Source: BRHc4a sp049325055 (lineage in GTDB: Bacteria; Bacillota; Desulfotomaculia; Desulfotomaculales; Desulfocucumaceae). Taken from it: a stretch of 13,014 nt of DNA. The notes beneath the pieces are model-generated. The model saw nothing but the letters and a program-made list of their open reading frames with translations. It made no database searches and had not been told where the DNA came from. Position numbers and translations under genes: made by a program. This document shows, one piece after another, positions 1-7,145 of the stretch. Each line of letters begins with the position of its first letter. The first letter of the stretch is position 1. The stretch lies in assembly GCA_049325055.1 (NCBI GenBank), contig JBMOPB010000012.1, positions 1-13,014 on the forward strand, given 5' to 3'.

Positions 1-82
1 CGCAAAACTTCCGATTGTCCCCTATACGAACCGTCCCCGCTTGCCTCCACTTGCCTATGTCAAGCTTTTTCACCGGGAGAAA
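1..82. other. Noncoding left edge, downstream of the cyclase operon
   Basis: No gene is visible between the window edge and the stop codon of the minus-strand cyclase. No convincing hairpin-plus-T-tract terminator for that operon is present, so its end may lie outside the window. The stretch holds two close copies of GTCCCC (17-22 and 33-38) around ACGAACC, and a direct repeat CTTGCCT at 40-46 and 50-56. The GGGGACGGTTCG motif on the minus strand resembles short interspersed repeats I remember from Peptococcaceae genomes, but I could not verify this. Confidence 0.4.
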
Positions 83-1330
83 CTATGCTCTTGAACCTTT
101 TTTGTTCCTGTACATTTCCCGGTCCGCCCAGGCAATCAATTCTTCTTCATTGCGCCCGTTGGTCGGGTATTCTGCCCCGCCGAGGCTGAAGTTTATAAAA
201 AACCTCTTTTCCCCGTGGCAAAATTCCCGGTCCGCAAATTTTTTCTTCAGCCGGCTGATAACCGGGACGGCCAATTCCATGGGAGTATCGGAAAATAAAA
301 TGGCAAACTCATCCCCTCCGAGGCGGCAGAGCACGTCTGTTTTTCTCAGGCTGCCTTGAAGAAAATCGGCCAGGTTAACCAGGACTCTGTCGCCCGCGGG
401 GTGCCCGAAGGTGTCATTTGTTTTTTTAAAATCATCGATATCCAGGATGAAAATTGAAAACCGGCTGCCGCTGCGCTGGCACCTGGCAATTTCTTCGGAC
501 AGGCGCTGGAAAAAGTACCGCCTGTTGAAGGAGTTGGTGAGGGGGTCCTTTATGCCCAGCTGGCGAAAGTAATTGCGCCGTTTGATCATGGTCTTTACCC
601 TGGCCACCAGTTCGTCCAGGGCGAAAGGCTTGGAGAGATAATCGTCCCCCCCCACCTCAAAGCCGGAAATTTTACGGTTCAAGGAGTCCTCTGCAGTCAG
701 GAATATTATGGGAATTTCTTCCCTGAACACGTTTTCCCTGATTTTTCTGCAAAGATCGATGCCGTCCATATCCGGCATAACTATATCTATCACCAGGACG
801 TCCAGATCGGGGTCGTCTTCTATAATGCTTAAAGCCCGGGATCCGCTGTTGGTGGTAACCGTTTCCACCCCCTCTATTAACAGGCGCTCTTTAATTGCCA
901 GCAGCAGGGCGTTGTCGTCGTCCACCACCAGAACCCTCCCGGTTTCAGCAGAGGCAAATGCCGCAGCCGGTTTTTCCTCGACATCATCGGGCACATCCGG
1001 AATAAGGTTTTCCAGCCGGAAGAGGAAGCTTTTCAGCATTAACAAGACCTGCCTCGGGTGGCTGTAAGCCTCCCCTTTCTGCAGGGATTCCAGGTAATTA
1101 AGGGCATCGCCGGCCAGGGTGGAAATGTCGCCGAAGCCGATGGTCTGCCCGGTGCCCTTCAGGCTGTGAAACATCAGGTAAAAGCTGCCGATCAGGCCCT
1201 CTCTTATCTCCCTGTTTCCGTGCGCTGCCAGCAGTTCCCGCCTTTGGGCTATTTTCTCCCTGGTTTCACTGACAAAGATCTTTCTGATTTTAGTATAAAA
1301 ACCCTCTGTCAGGTTACTATTGATCATCAT
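83..1330 (-). CDS. HPt-REC-GGDEF response regulator, diguanylate cyclase
   Basis: A 415-residue soluble cytoplasmic protein expected to make cyclic di-GMP from two GTP under phosphorelay control. Domain order: an N-terminal HPt-like helical domain (about 5-110) with the phosphoacceptor His55 in FHSLKGTG; a receiver (132-250) with acidic pair Asp137/138, phosphoacceptor Asp182, Thr212 and Lys234; then a GGDEF domain (262-412). The active site is intact (GGDEF at 338-342), and an RxxD product-inhibition site (RKTD, 329-332) sits five residues upstream, so the enzyme is probably active and feedback-controlled. The ATG start is preceded by GGAGG six bases upstream and overlaps the kinase stop by 14 bases, indicating translational coupling in one operon. 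The HPt probably takes phosphate from the receiver of the neighbouring hybrid kinase; that pairing is inferred from gene order. It is a paralogue of the divergent 548-residue cyclase. Confidence 0.93.
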   Translation of the reverse strand: MMINSNLTEGFYTKIRKIFVSETREKIAQRRELLAAHGNREIREGLIGSFYLMFHSLKGTGQTIGFGDISTLAGDALNYLESLQKGEAYSHPRQVLLMLKSFLFRLENLIPDVPDDVEEKPAAAFASAETGRVLVVDDDNALLLAIKERLLIEGVETVTTNSGSRALSIIEDDPDLDVLVIDIVMPDMDGIDLCRKIRENVFREEIPIIFLTAEDSLNRKISGFEVGGDDYLSKPFALDELVARVKTMIKRRNYFRQLGIKDPLTNSFNRRYFFQRLSEEIARCQRSGSRFSIFILDIDDFKKTNDTFGHPAGDRVLVNLADFLQGSLRKTDVLCRLGGDEFAILFSDTPMELAVPVISRLKKKFADREFCHGEKRFFINFSLGGAEYPTNGRNEEELIAWADREMYRNKKGSRA

Positions 1331-4300
1331 TTACCCCCTCCGGCTTTTGGGGCGGCTCAGCGCTTTCCACCACCACAAAGATAACGTCGCGATCATCTAT
1401 TATGTCTAAAATGGTGAGCCCCTTTTCCCTTAATTTGTTTAAAATCCACTCCCTGGCCCTGGGGTGGCCCGGCGTGGCCATATTGGGGCGCTTTGACCCT
1501 TCTTGGCCGGCCAGCTTGTCAACTACTTCAACAAGCCTTTGCGGCGGGAAGGGTTTGACCAGGTACTCGCTGGCACCCATGGCCATGCCCATTTCTTTTT
1601 CGGCCAGGCAGCTGGATATAATTACAGGGATGGCGGCCGTATCCGGGTCGCCCTTGAGGCGGCTCAGGACGTCCCACCCGCTTAATTTACCGGCCAGAAG
1701 AATATCCAGCACTATGGCGGCCGGGCCCACTGCCTTCACCGAAGCCAGTGCCCCTTCGCCCGAGGTGTTAATTCCCACCTGATAGCCGGCTTCGTCCAGA
1801 TGCCCCTTGAAAAGCGCGGCCAGGCTGGCGTCGTCTTCCACCAGCAGAACCACCTGCTTCGACCGGGCTGCCGCCGCCGGACTGCTGGAGAGTTCCGGGT
1901 CCCGGCCCTTCTGCAGGCTGCCCGCCGCCGGCCGCTCACTCTTTGCAAAGGGCTGTTTGCCCCGATCTGACAGCTTCAAGGTAAAATAAAACGTGCTGCC
2001 CTGGCCGTGCACCGACTGGACCCATATCCTGCCGCCGTGGGCGGTTACAATCTCCTTGCAGATGGCCAATCCCAGGCCTGTGCCGCCTATTTTCCTGCGG
2101 TCGGAGTTGTCTACCCGGTAAAACTTGGTGAAAAGGTTGGCCTGTACATCCTCCGGAATGCCCAGCCCGCGGTCTTTAACGGAGAATCTGGCGAAGTCCC
2201 CGTCCCGCTCCAGGCCGACAGTTATTTCGCCGCTGTCCGGTGAAAATTTCACGGCGTTGGAAAGAAGGTTCAGCAGCACCTGGGTGATCCTCTCCCTGTC
2301 GGCATGCACCCGCAGATCACCGGAGGCCTCAATTTTTAGTTTATGATTGTGTCCCCTGGCGCTGAAAGATTCCACGACTTCGTTAATCAGCTCCCCGGCG
2401 GCGATCTCCTCCATGTGGTAGGTCTGGTGGCCCGATTCCATTCTTTGAAGATCCAAAAAGTCATTTACCAGGTTGGTGAGCCTTTGGGCTTCCTTATGAA
2501 TTGTAGATATGTACTTTTTGCGGGTGTCGTCGTTGAACTCCTTTATCAGGAGAAGTTCGGAGAAGCCCAGTATACTGGACAGCGGCGTCCTCAGCTCGTG
2601 GCTGACCGTGCTGACAAATTCCGACTTCATCCGGTCGATCCCGGCTTCCCTGGTAATGTCCCGGTATACAAAAAGGCGCCCCAGCACCTTGTCATCTTTT
2701 CCCAGCACCGGGCCGGTCCAGATCTTCAGAACCCGGTTCTTCTGGATGGCCTCGGTTTCGCCCCTGGACATTTCGCCGGCGGTAGCTTCGGCCAGGTCGG
2801 CAAAAACCTGGCCGGAATTTTCCAGGTTGGAAATCGTCTTTTGATAAAGCTCTTCGGCGCTCAGGCCGTACAGGCTTGACTCCTCCTCCCCGAAGAAGTC
2901 CTCCCAGCGCCGGTTTGCCGCCGCCACCCGGCCGTCCAGGCCCAGCATCACCACCGCCTCGTCCAGGGAATCAATCACGGACTGGGTGATCTCCTGGGCG
3001 CGCTTTAGGTTCTCTTTTTCGGTCTCCAGCTGTAGGTTCAGCTCTTCCACAGAGGCGGCCTGATCCAGAACCTGCTCATACATTTTTTCCACCTGCAGGT
3101 GTTCCAGGGCATTCTTCAGCGCGATGGCGCCCTGCTTCATCATGTCCTTTAAGAGTTCGATATCTTCCTGGGCGAAGGGGCCGCCGTCCAGGCGGGCGGC
3201 CACCAGAACGCCAAGGGCCTTTCCCTGGAAGACAACCGGAACGTAGACTTCGTGGGCTGTATGACAGGGGGTGTTGAGGAGCACGGTGGAGGTTAGCGCT
3301 GTTTTCGGATAGCTGACGTCCAGGGTCGCCTTCTCTTTGAAGCAGCGCCCGGGCAGACCGGTCAGTTCCGTGATCTCCCCCTTTTCGCCGAAAATGCCGG
3401 ACAGCCCCGCCGCAGCCACATTTTTAATCTTTCCGCTGTCCTGCTCAACGACAACAAGGGCACAGGCCCCGGCCTCAACCTCCCTCATGCAGGCACCCAC
3501 AATATTGTCGCAGAGGTCGGGTAGACGGATGGAAAGGTTCAGGGACTCATTAAAGTCGTTTAGCGCCGCCAGTTTCGACCGATCATGCTTAAGCTGTTCC
3601 ATGGTGGCCATCAGCTCTTCTTCCTGGGCCTGGATCTCTTCGTTTTGGGCGGTCAGCTCATCCCTCTGCTGGCGAAGGCTGCACACCATATTGTTGAAGG
3701 TTTCGCCGAGGGTGGCGATTTCGTCCCTGCCCCTTATGTTGACCTGCACGTCCAGGTTGCCGCCGGCTACGGCATTGGCGCCCTGCAGCAGCTGCCTCAC
3801 AGGCGCCGTTACCCTGCCCGCAAGCAGGATGGTGAACAAAGTACCGATCAAAACGGACAGGGCGCTCAGGACCGGAACCAGGACAACGGCAATTTTTGTA
3901 AACTGTTGAGTAGATGTCATGGCTTTTTTTAATTCTTCAAAGCCCTTTTTATCGAGTTCGTCGATTAGCTCGTAAGCACGGGTGAAGACAGGTATGGCCT
4001 GGTTTCTGGCTACGTCCCCGGCCTTTTCGTACAGCCCTGAGTCACCCAGCGGCTTAATCTGTTCCTCGATGATGGTTTCATACTGGCTGGCAAGCTCTTT
4101 AAATTTGATAATCAATTGCCTCTCCACCGGATCCGCCGTGCCGGCCAAAAGGGCGTTAAGTTCCATATCCATCTGGTTGTGGTAATGCTGATACTGTTTA
4201 TAATATCTATCTTCCTTGTAGAGAAGGTAGGCGCGCCCTGAGGAGGACTCCATGACCAGATAGTACTTTATTTTTGATATGTTCTGGTGCCTGTGATGCA

Positions 4301-4430
4301 GATGTAAAAGGCGCTCTTCATTGTTGTACTCCTGCCTCAGGCTGATGGTGGCTAATGTGGCTACAAAAACCATCAATAGCAGGACAAAACCAAAACCGAA
4401 GGTGATTTTAACGCCAAATTTGGTGAACAT
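1317..4430 (-). CDS. Membrane hybrid histidine kinase (sensor-HAMP-GAF-PAS-HisKA-HATPase-REC)
   Basis: A 1037-residue inner-membrane sensor kinase. Transmembrane helix 1 spans about 7-29 and helix 2 about 178-203. Between them lies a roughly 145-residue extracytoplasmic, all-helical region resembling a CHASE3/four-helix-bundle sensor. Then come HAMP (204-256), a coiled coil (256-290), GAF (290-445), a second coiled coil, PAS (481-595), HisKA (601-668) with the phosphorylated His611 in SHELRTP, and HATPase_c (708-820) with Asn725, DRGLG at 753-757 and GGTGLGL at 782-788. A proline/serine-rich linker leads to a C-terminal receiver (859-973) with Asp909 and Lys959. About 60 residues follow the receiver and match no domain I know. 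The signal sensed is unknown. The start is supported by GGGAGGAC upstream, separated from the ATG by a run of seven T. It is the middle gene of the operon, 46 bases after the CheY-like gene and overlapping the cyclase gene. Confidence 0.94.
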   Translation of the reverse strand: MFTKFGVKITFGFGFVLLLMVFVATLATISLRQEYNNEERLLHLHHRHQNISKIKYYLVMESSSGRAYLLYKEDRYYKQYQHYHNQMDMELNALLAGTADPVERQLIIKFKELASQYETIIEEQIKPLGDSGLYEKAGDVARNQAIPVFTRAYELIDELDKKGFEELKKAMTSTQQFTKIAVVLVPVLSALSVLIGTLFTILLAGRVTAPVRQLLQGANAVAGGNLDVQVNIRGRDEIATLGETFNNMVCSLRQQRDELTAQNEEIQAQEEELMATMEQLKHDRSKLAALNDFNESLNLSIRLPDLCDNIVGACMREVEAGACALVVVEQDSGKIKNVAAAGLSGIFGEKGEITELTGLPGRCFKEKATLDVSYPKTALTSTVLLNTPCHTAHEVYVPVVFQGKALGVLVAARLDGGPFAQEDIELLKDMMKQGAIALKNALEHLQVEKMYEQVLDQAASVEELNLQLETEKENLKRAQEITQSVIDSLDEAVVMLGLDGRVAAANRRWEDFFGEEESSLYGLSAEELYQKTISNLENSGQVFADLAEATAGEMSRGETEAIQKNRVLKIWTGPVLGKDDKVLGRLFVYRDITREAGIDRMKSEFVSTVSHELRTPLSSILGFSELLLIKEFNDDTRKKYISTIHKEAQRLTNLVNDFLDLQRMESGHQTYHMEEIAAGELINEVVESFSARGHNHKLKIEASGDLRVHADRERITQVLLNLLSNAVKFSPDSGEITVGLERDGDFARFSVKDRGLGIPEDVQANLFTKFYRVDNSDRRKIGGTGLGLAICKEIVTAHGGRIWVQSVHGQGSTFYFTLKLSDRGKQPFAKSERPAAGSLQKGRDPELSSSPAAAARSKQVVLLVEDDASLAALFKGHLDEAGYQVGINTSGEGALASVKAVGPAAIVLDILLAGKLSGWDVLSRLKGDPDTAAIPVIISSCLAEKEMGMAMGASEYLVKPFPPQRLVEVVDKLAGQEGSKRPNMATPGHPRAREWILNKLREKGLTILDIIDDRDVIFVVVESAEPPQKPEGVNDDQ

Positions 4431-4476
4431 AAAAAAAGTCCTCCCGTGACAGAGCTGGAAAAACCCGTGTTGGCTA

Positions 4477-4842
4477 TTAGTCCTGTTTTAATATATCCCC
4501 CACCAGCACGATCAGGTTTGCCGGGCTGAAGGGCTTGGCCAGAAAGTAGTCCACCCCGGCCGCCGTGGCCGCCTCCCGGTCCCGCTGCTGGCTCTTGGCG
4601 GTAAGCAGGAGGATTTTTATGGACGAGGTGGCAGGATCCTGCTTCAGCTTCTGGCAGACCTCCAGGCCGGTAATGCCCGGCATCATCATGTCCAGAACAA
4701 TCAGATCCGGCAGGACTGTCCGGGCCAGATCCAGGCCGGCATAGCCGTCTTCAGCTTCGAATATTTCGTAGCTGTCCTCCAGGGTGCCCCGGATCAACAT
4801 GCGCAGCACAAGTTCGTCGTCCACCACAAGTATTTTTTTCAT
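4477..4842 (-). CDS. Stand-alone CheY-like response regulator receiver
   Basis: A single-domain receiver of 121 residues, the normal size for CheY/Spo0F-type proteins, with no output domain. Acidic pocket Asp8/Asp9, phosphoacceptor Asp51 in VLDMMMP, Thr81 and Lys103 in AKPF are all present, so it should be phosphorylatable. It is the first gene of the minus-strand operon, 46 bases before the hybrid kinase. A single receiver beside a hybrid kinase and HPt-bearing cyclases could be a phosphate shuttle, a phosphate sink or a regulator that binds a partner protein; the sequence does not decide between these. The ATG is preceded by GGGGAG at about ten bases. No good promoter with both boxes is visible for it in the divergent intergenic region. 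Confidence 0.92.
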   Translation of the reverse strand: MKKILVVDDELVLRMLIRGTLEDSYEIFEAEDGYAGLDLARTVLPDLIVLDMMMPGITGLEVCQKLKQDPATSSIKILLLTAKSQQRDREAATAAGVDYFLAKPFSPANLIVLVGDILKQD

Positions 4843-4882
4843 TATTCCAACTCCCCGACCGATTATACTTTTTCAAGAATAA

Positions 4883-4911
4883 TTGACATTAAAGGTCTAT
4901 ATTTCTACAGT
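4883..4911 (+). promoter_or_regulatory. Candidate sigma-A promoter for the divergent cyclase
   Basis: A perfect -35 box TTGACA (4883-4888) is followed by a 17-base spacer and TACAGT (4906-4911, four of six matches to TATAAT). Transcription would start near 4918, leaving a leader of about 205 bases before the TTG start at 5123. This comes from the sequence pattern alone. Confidence 0.4.
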
Positions 4912-5078
4912 GAAAACCGTTATCCTTCTGAATTGCATATTTATGGCCTGATTCCAGACCGAATTAATGCAGGAAATTTATTTGATGTTGTCTAAATATA
5001 TTTTTATATCCCCTTGGGCCCCGGTCGCATTGCCCGCAACCATCTCGAAGCTAACGGCCATTGAAACCAAATTATAGG

Positions 5079-5094
5079 CGGCTTCTTAAAGCCG
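5079..5094 (+). other. Small hairpin in the cyclase leader
   Basis: CGGCTT and AAGCCG form a perfect 6-bp stem around a 4-base loop, ending 28 bases before the TTG start. There is no following T-tract, so it is not a terminator. The 3' arm region GCCGTTAA (5091-5098) can alternatively pair with CTAACGGC at 5051-5058 (seven of eight), so two mutually exclusive folds are possible. Function is unknown. Confidence 0.3.
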
Positions 5095-5108
5095 TTAACA
5101 ATAAATCC

Positions 5109-5115
5109 GGAGGAG
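5109..5115 (+). promoter_or_regulatory. Ribosome binding site fixing a TTG start
   Basis: GGAGGAG lies seven bases before TTG at 5123-5125. No ATG or GTG at a suitable distance fits the HPt domain, so this site is the reason for choosing the TTG start. Confidence 0.85.
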
Positions 5116-5122
5116 ACAGGCT

Positions 5123-6769
5123 TTGAAAGGTATTCAGCAGGTTTTTGCCGAGGAGAATCTGGACAAGATTCCCAAAATACGCAAGGCAATAAGCATTTTA
5201 AAAGATCAGCCGAAAAACCGGGCCTGCATGGATATTCTCCACGGTTTTTTCCATACAATCCACGGTACGGGTTCCACCATTGGCCTTGATGAGGTGGCCG
5301 GTCCGGCCGGGAACCTTGAGGACAGGCTTTCCGCCCTGGTGGAAACCGGGCGGGCGGCAGGATCCGAACTTTTAAGAGAACTGGAAGAAGCCGTAAACAC
5401 CCTGGAGGAAAAGCTGAAAGTTTTAAAAGAAATTGAAGAAATCAAGCTGCCTGAAGATCCGGACCAGCCCCTGCCGAATACACCCCGCCGTGAAATACTC
5501 ATCATTGACGACGATTCCGCCATAAGGCAACTGGTGACCGATGAGCTATCCAAAAGAAACTTCGGCGTGGCTGGGGCCGGGAGCGCCGGCGAGGCCAGAA
5601 AGGTTCTCGATCATTACCTGCCGGACCTGATCCTCCTCGACATCGTCATGCCCGACAAAAGCGGTCTGGAACTGATTAAGGAACTTCGCCAGGACTGGCG
5701 CTTCAAGTGGACGCCCATCTTCTTCCTCACCGCCCGGTCCGATCCCGCTGAAATAATTGACGGCATTAAAACGGGAGCCGACGACTACATTATAAAACCA
5801 TTTAACGTGGAAGAACTGGCCACCCGGATCGAGGCCAAGATCAGGCGGATAGAAGAGCTGTACGACATGGCCATCAGGGATCCGCTGACCGGTTCCTTTT
5901 CCCGCGGTTATTTCATGGAACGGCTGGCGGAGGAAATCGGCCGCTCATCCCGGCTGAAAAAGCCCTTTTCCGTGGTCATGTGCGACCTTGACCACTTCAA
6001 GGAAGTTAACGACAAGTACGGCCACCAGGCCGGTGATTTTGTTTTGCAGGAATTCGCCTCTTTCCTGCGCGGCAAATTTCGACACACCGATACCATCGGC
6101 AGGTACGGAGGGGAAGAATTCATTATTCTCCTTCCCAATGCCGACGGTGAGGCCGCTTATAAAATTCTGGAAAGGTCAAGAGAAGAATGGGAAAACACCC
6201 CCCTGTTCGATCCTTACCAGAACAAACAGATCAAGATAACCTTCAGCGCCGGAATAAGTGAATTCGACAGAGACGGCAAAACCGATCAGGACATCATCAG
6301 GGCCGCCGACAGCGCTCTCTACCTGGCAAAAGAAACGGGCCGCAACAAAGTGGTGCTGGCCGGCCGTTCCGGCCAGGGCGCCAAGATTTCCCCGCCCAAG
6401 ATCCTGGTGGTGGACGACAGCATCGTAATCAGGAGCCTGCTGGCGCAGAAATTGAAAAAAGACTTCCGGGTGTTCCTGGCGGAAGACGGGGAAAGCGCAC
6501 TGGTACAGGTTAAATTGTCAAAGCCGGACCTGATTATCGCCGACCTTATGATGCCGGGCATGGGCGGCATGGAAATGGTCAAAAGGATCAGGTCAAACCA
6601 GGAAAACAAAGATATAAAAATCATTGCCCTGACCGGGGTAAGGCAGAAAAAAACCGTTTTTGAGGCCATAAAGTCCGGAATAGACGACTATGTGGTTAAA
6701 CCCATTGATTTTAAGGAACTGGAGGCCAGGATAATCAGGCTGCTAAAAAGAAAAAAGCCAGCAGGATGA
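5123..6769 (+). CDS. HPt-REC-GGDEF-REC response regulator, diguanylate cyclase
   Basis: A 548-residue soluble protein, paralogous to the 415-residue cyclase but with an extra C-terminal receiver. Domains: HPt-like helical domain (about 1-105) with candidate phospho-His44 in FHTIHGTG; receiver 1 (124-240) with Asp129-131, phospho-Asp173, Thr203 and Lys225; GGDEF (253-412) with GGEEF at 329-333 and the inhibitory RxxD site RHTD at 320-323; receiver 2 (426-543) with Asp431/432, phospho-Asp474, Thr504 and Lys526. GGEEF is a normal active variant, so cyclic di-GMP synthesis is expected. Having receivers on both sides of the catalytic domain gives two phosphorylation inputs. The usual HPt lysine after the His (HxxKG) is replaced by His47. 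The gene is divergent from the kinase operon and is a likely second output of the same phosphorelay; the partner assignment is inferred. Confidence 0.93.
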   Translation: MKGIQQVFAEENLDKIPKIRKAISILKDQPKNRACMDILHGFFHTIHGTGSTIGLDEVAGPAGNLEDRLSALVETGRAAGSELLRELEEAVNTLEEKLKVLKEIEEIKLPEDPDQPLPNTPRREILIIDDDSAIRQLVTDELSKRNFGVAGAGSAGEARKVLDHYLPDLILLDIVMPDKSGLELIKELRQDWRFKWTPIFFLTARSDPAEIIDGIKTGADDYIIKPFNVEELATRIEAKIRRIEELYDMAIRDPLTGSFSRGYFMERLAEEIGRSSRLKKPFSVVMCDLDHFKEVNDKYGHQAGDFVLQEFASFLRGKFRHTDTIGRYGGEEFIILLPNADGEAAYKILERSREEWENTPLFDPYQNKQIKITFSAGISEFDRDGKTDQDIIRAADSALYLAKETGRNKVVLAGRSGQGAKISPPKILVVDDSIVIRSLLAQKLKKDFRVFLAEDGESALVQVKLSKPDLIIADLMMPGMGGMEMVKRIRSNQENKDIKIIALTGVRQKKTVFEAIKSGIDDYVVKPIDFKELEARIIRLLKRKKPAG

Positions 6770-6921
6770 TGGTCTCGGCCCCGGAGTCGGCCAGTTCGTA
6801 CGCCAGTTCGTGATCGTTGAACAGGGGGTTGGCGGGCACGGCGCCTATTTTCCATGAGCTGCAGAGCGAAATAATGAACCAGGGGCAATTGTCCAAAAAA
6901 AACACTCACCCGGTCGCCCTT
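6757..6921 (-). pseudogene. Fossil fragment of an acyl-CoA synthetase (AMP-binding family)
   Basis: Reading the minus strand, an in-frame TAA (6924-6922) is followed at once by KGDRVSVF. After a one-base shift in the eight-base A/T homopolymer (plus 6895-6902) the frame continues as LDNCPWFII, then WKIGAVPANPLFNDHELAY and ELADSGAETIILL. This is the segment of FadD/long-chain acyl-CoA ligases around residues 50-105 (family pattern GDRVAIF...NCPEF...GAV...NPL...EL...L.DSGA). The N-terminal ~50 and C-terminal ~400 or more residues are absent, and the end runs into the 3' end of the cyclase gene on the other strand. It cannot encode an enzyme. The family match is from memory of conserved motifs, but several consecutive motifs agree in order and spacing. 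Confidence 0.72.
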
Positions 6922-7049
6922 TTAACCCTTATCTTTTAACAATTAAGCAAGCGATGAAAAAAAGTCTGATCTGCACTCTTAGGATTTACTCCTTCCTTTA
7001 TGTATGAACCCCCTATTGGTAAACTAGAGGCGACAATTTGGCTGAAATA
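6922..7049. other. Short spacer between fossil and regulator promoter
   Basis: AT-rich noncoding sequence with no convincing ORF, hairpin or repeat. No intrinsic terminator is visible for the cyclase gene ending at 6769. Confidence 0.5.
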
Positions 7050-7078
7050 TTGACAATAAGGGAAAATATTGCTAACAT
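7050..7078 (+). promoter_or_regulatory. Sigma-A-type promoter of the Rrf2 regulator gene
   Basis: A perfect -35 box TTGACA (7050-7055), a 17-base spacer and TAACAT (7073-7078, four of six matches to TATAAT). Transcription would start near 7085, giving a leader of about 60 bases before the ATG at 7146. Confidence 0.55.
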
Positions 7079-7085
7079 AATCCCT

Positions 7086-7099
7086 AGTAAATCTATACT
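7086..7099 (+). promoter_or_regulatory. Imperfect dyad at the predicted transcription start, possible Rrf2 operator
   Basis: AGTAAATCTATACT has perfect outer arms AGTA/TACT and ten of fourteen symmetric positions. It lies just after the -10 box of a gene for an Rrf2 regulator, where autorepression by IscR-type proteins usually acts. The link to this regulator is inference; the dyad is short and could be chance in AT-rich DNA. Confidence 0.28.
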
Positions 7100-7145
7100 G
7101 TTTATGGTTATATGTGAAATTACTTTTACAGAAAGGTTGCTCCCT

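Larger units (their letters stand above)
4843..5122. other. Divergent intergenic region between the two phosphorelay transcription units
   Basis: A 280-base AT-rich spacer between divergently transcribed genes. It holds a good plus-strand promoter candidate (4883-4911), a small hairpin at 5079-5094 and the ribosome binding site of the downstream cyclase. No small ORF with a convincing start is seen. Both operons could be co-regulated from here, but I see no recognisable operator. Confidence 0.6.

Noticed and set aside
15..359. Plus-strand open frame at the left edge
   Set aside because: It is the complement of the GGDEF domain of the minus-strand cyclase and has no ribosome binding site or recognisable motif.
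4862..4890. Minus-strand TATAAT (4867-4862) as promoter of the CheY-kinase-cyclase operon
   Set aside because: At 17-base spacing the -35 position reads AATGTC, a poor match. The implied start near 4855 would fall inside the ribosome binding site at 4851-4856.
4920..5122. Cyclic-di-GMP (GEMM) riboswitch upstream of the second cyclase
   Set aside because: The leader lacks the conserved GEMM-I core elements in order; only short G/C-rich fragments look similar.
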